A DNA stretch of 64,000 nt from Paenibacillus_AA sp045062745 (lineage in GTDB: Bacteria > Bacillota > Bacilli > Paenibacillales > NBRC-103111): contig NZ_JBJGED010000006.1 of the NCBI RefSeq assembly GCF_045062745.1, positions 124,001 to 188,000 on the forward strand, given 5' to 3'. Positions 58,883 to 64,000 of the stretch are shown here, piece by piece. Below the pieces are notes generated by a model that was not told the DNA's origin, did not search any database, and was given only the letters and a program-made list of their open reading frames with translations. Every line of letters begins with the position of its first letter. The stretch's first letter is position 1. A program made the position numbers and the translations under genes.

Positions 58883-59278
58883 TATTCTTGCCCAATCACG
58901 CTTGCGCCGGCAAAGTTAGTCGGTCTCGGAGGCTGTCGATTAATTGTGGATGGCTCATCGAACCGATACAATCGCGCTCTAGTTTGATTTCCCCCACTTA
59001 CAGAAGGCTGGAGATCATTTGGACGAGCTCTAGTTCGATTTCGCCGAATCGGAGCGCACTTTTAGAAAGCAGACCCAGGAATATCGCCATTTAGTTAGGC
59101 CAAATCGAACTGCATAGCGTGGACTTCCCTTGGGCGCCGACTCCAAATGGGCAAAATCGAACTACACTTGTAGGGCTTCTTAAGCGCTCGAAATTATACG
59201 ATCCACAATGAATCGACAGCCTCCGTCGCCGACTAATTCCTTCCAATCATACTTGCACCGGCAATGTTAGTAGATCTC
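58883..59278. repeat. Imperfect direct repeats flanking the palindromic element
   Basis: About 45 bases at 58883-58927 (containing CTTGCGCCGGCAAAGTTAGT) recur with about 80 percent identity at 59234-59278 (CTTGCACCGGCAATGTTAGT). They bracket the 297-bp inverted-repeat element. The whole gap 58835-59385 has no gene other than the csbD promoter. Confidence 0.65.
58928..59224. mobile_element. MITE-like 297-bp element with 24-bp terminal inverted repeats
   Basis: The ends 58928-58951 and 59201-59224 are complementary in 23 of 24 positions (GGAGGCTGTCGATT...). Inside are four copies of an AGTTCGATTT-like motif, two in each orientation (near 58980, 59031, 59103 and 59155), so the element can fold on itself. 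There is no open frame. A clear target-site duplication was not found, so it may be a nonautonomous element or a structured repeat. Confidence 0.6.
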
Positions 59279-59309
59279 GCCGACCTTTCTGAACCCCGAT
59301 CCACCTTCT

Positions 59310-59335
59310 GTTTAAATAAGCTCCCCGCTGGGTAA
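59310..59335 (+). promoter_or_regulatory. Sigma-B-type promoter of csbD
   Basis: GTTTAA and GGGTAA are 14 bases apart, close to the general-stress consensus GTTTAA-N12-14-GGGTAT, about 50 bases before the csbD start. Confidence 0.75.
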
Positions 59336-59385
59336 ATACAAGTATGATCGTCCCATACACTACCTAGATGCAGGAGGGATTCACG

Positions 59386-59607
59386 ATGGATAACAACGTG
59401 TTGAAGGGCAAGTGGAAGCAATTGAAGGGCGAGGCCCAAAAGCAATGGGGCAAGCTGACCAACGACGATCTCGACGTGATCGACGGAGAGCGCGAGAAGC
59501 TGGTGGGCAAGCTCCAGGAGCGCTATGGCCACACGAAGGACAAGGCTGAGGAAGAGTACAACAACTGGACCCGCACCTGGAACCAGGAGACCGCCGGCCG
59601 TCGCTGA
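59386..59607 (+). CDS. csbD: CsbD-family stress protein
   Basis: The protein has 73 residues; AGGAGG stands 8 bases before ATG 59386. VLKGKWKQLKGEAQKQWGKLTNDDLDVIDGEREKLVGKLQERYG is the complete CsbD signature, a small hydrophilic helical protein of general stress response with unknown biochemistry. In B. subtilis csbD belongs to the sigma-B regulon, and a matching promoter is seen here. It is monocistronic. Confidence 0.95.
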   Translation: MDNNVLKGKWKQLKGEAQKQWGKLTNDDLDVIDGEREKLVGKLQERYGHTKDKAEEEYNNWTRTWNQETAGRR

Positions 59608-59626
59608 TACCTGTCGCGATAGAACG

Positions 59627-59668
59627 ACATCCCGCCTTTCCTCCTCAGAGGGAAGGGCGGGATGTTTT
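59627..59668. terminator. Terminator after csbD
   Basis: ACATCCCGCC...TTCC and GGAA...GGCGGGATGT pair strongly and are followed by TTTTT on the plus strand. It also ends the convergent carbonic anhydrase gene. Confidence 0.88.
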
Positions 59669-59684
59669 TGATGTTGGATGTTGT

Positions 59685-60134
59685 TTACTCCCTGTAGTCC
59701 TCCACGATCACTTCAATCTCCCCCGTCTCGGGATCCATCACGAAGCCATGGACGGGAATCGCCTTCGGGAACAGAGGATGATTGCGGATCATCTTGACGC
59801 TGTGCATGACGCCGTCCTCGGCGCGATCGAATCCGCGGAAGAATTTCTCCATACGAATGCCGGCATTCTCAAGCGTCTCAATTGCGAGCGGGTCGATCCC
59901 GTGCTCGGTGAATTTGCCCTTCATCGCGGCGGCATCGATCTCCGTCATCCCGCAGCCATGATGGCCGATCACGATGACCTCCCGAGCGTCCAGCTCATAG
60001 ACGGCGACCAAGATGCTGCGCATCGCGCTTCCGAAGGGCTGGGTCAAGATCGCACCGGCATTTTTGATGAACTTCGCGTCCCCGTTCTTGAGACCTAGCG
60101 CCTTAGGCAACAGCTCGACGAGCCGGGTGTCCAT
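59685..60134 (-). CDS. Beta-class carbonic anhydrase, N-terminally truncated
   Basis: About 149 residues from MDTRLVELLPKALGLKNGDAKFIKNAGAIL, a clear beta-carbonic anhydrase core; IGHHGCGM supplies the His and Cys zinc ligands. Normal members have about 40 more residues in front and a cysteine just before the MDTR motif (CMDTR), the first zinc ligand. Here the codon before Met is Arg (AGA), and the upstream frame shows no resemblance to the family. The gene is therefore probably a remnant or an inactive form. It is not ruled out that a frame error hides the 5' end. An ATG at 60206 in frame has no proper RBS. CO2 hydration is doubtful. Confidence 0.75.
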   Translation of the reverse strand: MDTRLVELLPKALGLKNGDAKFIKNAGAILTQPFGSAMRSILVAVYELDAREVIVIGHHGCGMTEIDAAAMKGKFTEHGIDPLAIETLENAGIRMEKFFRGFDRAEDGVMHSVKMIRNHPLFPKAIPVHGFVMDPETGEIEVIVEDYRE

Positions 60135-60232
60135 TCTAGCACTCTGCCCGCCACGATGGCAAAGGTCGGCTCCCCGTCTTGTTTCATGGTACACTAGGGC
60201 TATCATCCCTTTCGCGAGAGGATTCCTCGGTT

Positions 60233-61390
60233 ATGCGCCACCATTACGATACCATAGTCGTCGGCGCCGGCATTATGGGCTCGGCCGCAGGTTACTACCT
60301 TGCACTGGCGGGCCAACGCGTCCTCCTGATCGACGCGTATGATCCACCGCATATGTACGGCAGCCATCATGGCGACACGCGCTTGTTCCGCCACGCCTAC
60401 AGCGCCGAACCGGTCTACGTGCGGCTCGCGCTGCAGGCCGACCAAGGCTGGCAGACACTCGAAGCGGAGAGCGGCATCCCGCTCCTGACGCGGACGGGTG
60501 TGCTGAACATGTACCCAGCCGACTCCGCCGCGTACCGGGGCAAGCTCGCGAGCGCCCAGCGCTTCGGGCTCGACGTCGCCGCCCTGGATGCGGAGGAGCT
60601 CCGCCGCGCTTGGCCCGGTTTGAGCCTGCCGGACCACTACGGCGGGCTCTACGAGCGGCAAGGCGGCGTCCTCGCGAGCGAGGCGTGCGTCTGCGCCTTC
60701 CGCGCACTCGCGGAGCGCCACGGCGCGGCGACGCTCACGCACGCGCCGGTGCGCGAGATCGCGCTCGCCTCCGGCGCTTCCGGCACCGCGCGCGCCGATG
60801 CGCCCGTCGTCGTGCAGGCCGCCGGCGGCGTGTATCGCGCCGATCGGCTGCTCCTGACGGCGGGCGCGGACTGCGCGGGGCTGCTGCCCGGCGTCGCCCT
60901 GCCTGTGGCGAAGGTGCGCAAAGCCGTCGCCTGGTTCCGGGCCAACGAGCGGCGCTTCGCCGCCGAGCGGTTCCCGGCCTTCAATTACGAAGGGCCGGAG
61001 GGCGAATTCTACGGCTTCCCGTCCATCGCGGGCAGCGGCGTGAAGGTCGGCCGCCATGACGGCGGCACGGCAGGCGCGCCCGGAGAGCCGCTCGCTCCGT
61101 TCGGCGCCGAGCCCGCCGACGAGGCCGAGCTGCGCGCGTTCCTGCGCGCCCGCCTGCCCGGAGCCGCGGGGGCGCGGCTGCGCGGGGCGGTGTGCTGCTA
61201 CGAGCGCACACCGGACGAGCATTTCGTGCTCGATCGGCAGCCCGAGCACGAGCATGTGTACATGGCCGTCGGGTTCTCCGGCCATGGCTTCAAGTTCGCG
61301 CCCGCGATCGGCGCGCTCATGTGCGAGTGGATCACGACCGGGCGCACGCGGGAGGACCTGTCGTTCTTCTCGCTGCGGCGATTTCGATAG
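60233..61390 (+). CDS. solA: MSOX/MTOX-family FAD-dependent amine oxidase (SolA-like)
   Basis: The protein has 385 residues. AGAGG lies before ATG 60233. YDTIVVGAGIMGSAAGYYLALAGQRVLLID is the FAD-binding fold. HGDTRLFRHAY is conserved in sarcosine and N-methyltryptophan oxidases, VCCYERTPDEHFVLD contains the cysteine that carries covalent FAD, and GFSGHGFKFAPAIG closes the fold. It oxidises N-methyl amino acids, giving formaldehyde and H2O2. The substrate (sarcosine, N-methyltryptophan) is not decided. Base composition is very GC-rich in the middle. A TGGTACACT extended -10 lies at 60187-60195. Confidence 0.88.
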   Translation: MRHHYDTIVVGAGIMGSAAGYYLALAGQRVLLIDAYDPPHMYGSHHGDTRLFRHAYSAEPVYVRLALQADQGWQTLEAESGIPLLTRTGVLNMYPADSAAYRGKLASAQRFGLDVAALDAEELRRAWPGLSLPDHYGGLYERQGGVLASEACVCAFRALAERHGAATLTHAPVREIALASGASGTARADAPVVVQAAGGVYRADRLLLTAGADCAGLLPGVALPVAKVRKAVAWFRANERRFAAERFPAFNYEGPEGEFYGFPSIAGSGVKVGRHDGGTAGAPGEPLAPFGAEPADEAELRAFLRARLPGAAGARLRGAVCCYERTPDEHFVLDRQPEHEHVYMAVGFSGHGFKFAPAIGALMCEWITTGRTREDLSFFSLRRFR

Positions 61391-61408
61391 CAGGCCCACA
61401 CAGCCCTA

Positions 61409-61417
61409 TGGTACAAT
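61409..61417 (+). promoter_or_regulatory. Extended -10 promoter element for Uma2 gene
   Basis: TGGTACAAT is an extended -10, about 37 bases before the ATG and 19 after the solA-like stop. It resembles the TGGTATACT and TGGTACACT elements before other genes in the window. Confidence 0.5.
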
Positions 61418-61453
61418 TTATAGCAGGAAGCCACTCGCGAGGAGGCGTGAACC

Positions 61454-62035
61454 ATGGAGTACAAGCGCAAGCCCGACTTTCCAATGGTTAAGGAGAATGG
61501 TTGGACGGTAGACGACTATATGAACTTGCCCGAAGACGGCAATCAATATGAGATTGTGGACGGGGTACTCGAGATGAAGCCCTCGCCGAATACGGATCAT
61601 CAACGGATTATTCGCAGGTTCGACCACATTTTGTCGGATACATGCGAATCGCAGTACATCATGATTCTCTCTCCCATCGATGTGATTTTGTCAGAGAGGG
61701 AAACCCGTCAACCCGACTTGTTGATGGTGCATCGCAGCCGGGAGGCGATCATTCGCAAGAACGGCATCTACGGTCCGCCCGACCTGGTCGTGGAGCTGCT
61801 CTCCCCTAACAGCGTCAAGCGGGACCGGATCATGAAGCGCGACTCGTATGCCCGGTTCGGAGTGCCGGAGTATTGGATCGCCGATTACGAACACCAGACG
61901 ATCGAACAGTACGTGGCAAAGGTACCCGGTCAGCCCTACGAGCTCCTGAACGTATTCGAGGCCGACGATACCGTAACCTCGGACCGCTTGCCCTGCGTCA
62001 GCTTCGTCGTGAAGGATGCGCTCAAGATTGTGTAA
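61454..62035 (+). CDS. Uma2-family endonuclease-like protein (DUF820)
   Basis: The protein has 193 residues with GAGGAGG upstream. YEIVDGVLEMKPSP, QPDLLMV, GPPDLVVELLSPNS and RDSYARFGVPEYWIAD are the DUF820/Uma2 signature, a PD-(D/E)xK nuclease fold with catalytic Asp and Glu in the PDL and VVEL motifs. These proteins are abundant in cyanobacteria and Firmicutes; their function, possibly DNA cleavage by mobile or defence elements, is unproven. It is convergent with the ndh operon. Confidence 0.9.
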   Translation: MEYKRKPDFPMVKENGWTVDDYMNLPEDGNQYEIVDGVLEMKPSPNTDHQRIIRRFDHILSDTCESQYIMILSPIDVILSERETRQPDLLMVHRSREAIIRKNGIYGPPDLVVELLSPNSVKRDRIMKRDSYARFGVPEYWIADYEHQTIEQYVAKVPGQPYELLNVFEADDTVTSDRLPCVSFVVKDALKIV

Positions 62036-62041
62036 CAAAAA

Positions 62042-62073
62042 AACCGTCCCGGCAGCTATCTGCCGGGGCGGTT
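62042..62073. terminator. Intrinsic terminator, ndh side
   Basis: AACCGTCCCGGCA and TGCCGGGGCGGTT pair over 13 bp with one mismatch. The T run (seven T) is on the minus strand, ending the ndh transcript; it can also stop plus-strand transcription. Confidence 0.9.
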
Positions 62074-62086
62074 CTGCATCCAACAC

Positions 62087-63265
62087 TTAATACGCAAGCG
62101 AGAACAAGCCCTCGATGTGCGACAAGTAACGCGCATTGCTCGCTTTCTTCATCAGCGAAGCCGGCGTGCCCTTCAGCTTGATGCCGGACTCGCCGATCGT
62201 GCCGATACCGTCCTTGCGGCCGAGGCTCGCGAGCGTACCGGAGAACACCGGGCTGAACGCGTCCATCTTCGCCTCGCGGAACCAGGCCGCGATGTTGCCG
62301 CCGACGAGCTCGCCCATTTGCCAAGCCAGCTGTGCCGTTGGCGGGTAGGGGCGGCCTTCCGGTCCGAAGACGACGGCGCAATCGCCGGCCAGGAACACTT
62401 CCGGATGCGACACGGATTGCAGGTACTCGTTCACGCTGGCGCGGCCGCGGTTCACTTCAATGCCGCAGTTCGCGACGAGCGAGTGCCCTTGGACGCCGCC
62501 GGTCCAGACGAGGGTGTTCGTCTCGATCGTACGGCCGTCCTTCAGGCTGACCGTCGACCCGTTCACTTCGGTAATAGCAAGTCCCGTCAGGAACTCCACG
62601 CCGCGCTTCTCGAGGCTCGTCACCGCGCGCTCGATCAGGTCCGGCGAGAAGATCGGCAGGATCGTCGGCATAGCTTCAACCAGATACAGCGAGATGTCGC
62701 CGAAGTCTACGCCATATTGACGGCAGATGCCCGGCAGCTCGTCCGCCAGTTCGCCGACCAGCTCTACGCCGGTCAAGCCGCCGCCGCCGATGACGAACGT
62801 GGCGTCCGCCTTGTTTTTGGACTTGCTGTAAGCCACAACGCGCTCCTTCACGTGGTTGAACACGCGGTTAGCGTCCGTGACGGACTTCAAGGTCAAGCTG
62901 TTCTCTTGCAGCCCCGGAATGCCGAAGTAGTTCGTCTCGCTGCCCAGCGCCAGCACGAGCGCATCGTAGCGGAAGTAGTCGCCGTCTTCCACGACGATTT
63001 TACGGTTCTCGATATCGATCGCTTGCACGTTGCCTACTTTGATTTGGACGCCTTTGCCCTTCAGCAGCTTCTCGAGCGGCAGAGCCACGGCCTTCTCATG
63101 CACGTTGCCGGCGGCCAAGCGGTGCAGCTCGGTAATGATCTGATGGCTCGGTACGCGGTTGATGACGGTAATGTCGGCTTCTTCAACAGAAAGGTTCGCA
63201 CGGGCGGACAAAGCGCTCAGCAAGCCGCCATACCCTGCGCCCAAGATCACGATTTGTTTTTTCAT
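62087..63265 (-). CDS. ndh: Type II NADH dehydrogenase
   Basis: The protein has 392 residues. KQIVILGAGYGGLLSALSA is the FAD motif, FVIGGGGLTGVELVGELADEL the NADH motif, and VFLAGDCAVVFGPEGRPYPPTAQLAWQMG the C-terminal FAD/quinone-binding part. NDH-2 passes electrons from NADH to menaquinone without pumping protons, at the inner membrane face. AGGAGG precedes the ATG. It follows a DUF1641 gene by 14 bases, as in the yjlC-ndh operon of B. subtilis, and shares its Rex-controlled promoter. Confidence 0.92.
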   Translation of the reverse strand: MKKQIVILGAGYGGLLSALSARANLSVEEADITVINRVPSHQIITELHRLAAGNVHEKAVALPLEKLLKGKGVQIKVGNVQAIDIENRKIVVEDGDYFRYDALVLALGSETNYFGIPGLQENSLTLKSVTDANRVFNHVKERVVAYSKSKNKADATFVIGGGGLTGVELVGELADELPGICRQYGVDFGDISLYLVEAMPTILPIFSPDLIERAVTSLEKRGVEFLTGLAITEVNGSTVSLKDGRTIETNTLVWTGGVQGHSLVANCGIEVNRGRASVNEYLQSVSHPEVFLAGDCAVVFGPEGRPYPPTAQLAWQMGELVGGNIAAWFREAKMDAFSPVFSGTLASLGRKDGIGTIGESGIKLKGTPASLMKKASNARYLSHIEGLFSLAY

Positions 63266-63279
63266 GGTTTATCCTCCTA

Positions 63280-63717
63280 TTAGTCCTGCTGCTGCTTACG
63301 CTCGCCCAGAATGTCCAGGTAAGCTTGAGAGAACCGCAGCATCCGCTGCAGCTCGGGATCCTTCAGCAGCTTCAGCATGCCGAACAAGCCGATCGTGGCG
63401 TCGGATTGGTCCGCGCGATCGCTAGCTTCGATAGCGGCAGACGCATATCCCTTTACCTTCTCTTGGATCGGCTCCACGACTTCCTTCAGCCCGCCGACCA
63501 TGTCTTGGATCAGTACGCGGTCCGCGGCCACTTTGCTGGCCAGGTCGTACATCTTCGTGAGCAGCGTCGTCATCTCGGCCAGCTTGGGCAGCTGCTCGAC
63601 GAGCACCGTCAGAGCTTCTTGCAGCTCGGGCTTGAGCAGCTGATCCAGCACATCCGGCTTGACTCCATTTGCTGCCACAGGGGTTTCTTGATCCACGTTT
63701 TGTACAGTTACCGACAT
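63280..63717 (-). CDS. yjlC: DUF1641 protein, YjlC-like
   Basis: The protein has 145 residues. ATG 63717 follows AAGGAGG by about 9 bases. It is helical: LDQLLKPELQEALTVLVEQLPKLAEMTTLLTKMYDLASKVAADRVLIQDMVGGLKEVVEPI, then the DUF1641 core IGLFGMLKLLKDPELQRMLRFSQAYLDILGE. The B. subtilis homologue YjlC is encoded in front of ndh in the same way; its biochemical role is unknown. The promoter carries a Rex-type operator. Confidence 0.9.
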   Translation of the reverse strand: MSVTVQNVDQETPVAANGVKPDVLDQLLKPELQEALTVLVEQLPKLAEMTTLLTKMYDLASKVAADRVLIQDMVGGLKEVVEPIQEKVKGYASAAIEASDRADQSDATIGLFGMLKLLKDPELQRMLRFSQAYLDILGERKQQQD

Positions 63718-63865
63718 TTCATCGTTCCTCCTTAGTGCATGGATGTTTGTCAGCGTTGCAGCGAACACTTGCAGCCAAATTTTCGTTCTCCTGGGGGGCC
63801 GAAAATTGCGGTTGCGGGGAAGCATCCGAAATTTTTGAAAGGACGTATGGGTTTTCCTGCCAACT

Positions 63866-63939
63866 ACGTGAAAAACTTCACAAGTCATCTCAAAAACTGC
63901 TGTCGACACATTATGTTATATTCTATACCTTTCCGACAA
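63866..63939 (-). promoter_or_regulatory. Rex operator and promoter of yjlC-ndh
   Basis: On the minus strand TTGTCG (63934-63939) and CATAAT (63910-63915) are 18 bases apart. Downstream at 63866-63883 lies TTGTGAA-GTTT-TTCACGT, 16 of 18 positions of the Rex palindrome TTGTGAANNNNTTCACAA. Rex would repress when NADH is scarce. Confidence 0.75.
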
Positions 63940-64000
63940 ATCTCGCATTGGTTTTTTCAAAACTAGCCTAAGATTATTTTAATCACCGTGAAAACATTTA

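Noticed and set aside
60135..60206. Upstream ATG at 60206 as the carbonic anhydrase start
   Set aside because: The added 24 residues do not resemble the family N-terminus, and AAAGGG directly abuts the ATG with no spacing.

Overview
The window is about 64 kb of GC-rich (roughly 60 percent) Firmicutes chromosome. It most resembles Paenibacillus or a close relative in Paenibacillaceae. The reasons are many AraC-type regulators, a YesM/YesN-style two-component pair beside a sugar importer that lacks its own ATPase gene, mhq-like quinone genes, a Rex-type NADH dehydrogenase operon, AGGAGG ribosome binding sites and frequent TTG/GTG starts. The species is not determined. There are no rRNA genes, phage modules, transposase genes or CRISPR arrays. 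Apart from one tRNA the window is accessory and niche metabolism.

Layout. 1-2.9 kb: a methyltransferase cut by the window edge, then an ECF sigma factor with two companion genes. 2.9-11 kb: a MetQ-like lipoprotein, an orphan solute-binding lipoprotein, an AraC regulator, an MFS transporter, a GH20 hexosaminidase and a second AraC. 11-18 kb: free-methionine sulfoxide reductase, a TetR/metallo-hydrolase pair, a large secreted multidomain protein, and a ubiquitin-like protein next to a beta-propeller protein. 18-30 kb: a secreted 5'-nucleotidase followed by a minisatellite, a YhdH-type reductase, RNase H, a small TatA, a GntR/solute-binding fusion, a beta-helix protein, an HNH protein and a signal-less solute-binding protein. 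30-36.6 kb: tRNA-Asp and gluQ on the same strand, a MATE transporter, an aldo/keto reductase, and an SPL-like radical SAM protein behind a LexA-type box. 37-41 kb: mhqR-mhqO-mhqD and an HssRS-like two-component system. 41.7-57 kb: an FAD oxidoreductase, AraC regulators, a secreted propeller protein, a phytanoyl-CoA dioxygenase family gene, a sugar ABC importer and its YesMN-like regulators. 57-64 kb: an AbiC-like membrane protein, an aldo/keto reductase, a repeat element, csbD behind a sigma-B-type promoter, a truncated carbonic anhydrase, an amino-acid oxidase, a Uma2 protein and a yjlC-ndh-like operon with a Rex box.

Regulation is unusually readable here. Recognisable sites include a LexA box, a Rex box, a sigma-B-type promoter, an MhqR palindrome over its own -10, twin TetR operators, and three pairs of direct repeats spaced 21-22 bp upstream of exported-protein genes that lie beside AraC-type regulators. 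Noncoding gaps carry several families of short palindromic repeats, one of them a 297-bp element with 24-bp terminal inverted repeats. The best candidates for unexplored biology are the ubiquitin-like/propeller pair, the AbiC-like gene, the tRNA-Asp/gluQ neighbourhood and the short attenuated leader in front of the metQ-like gene.
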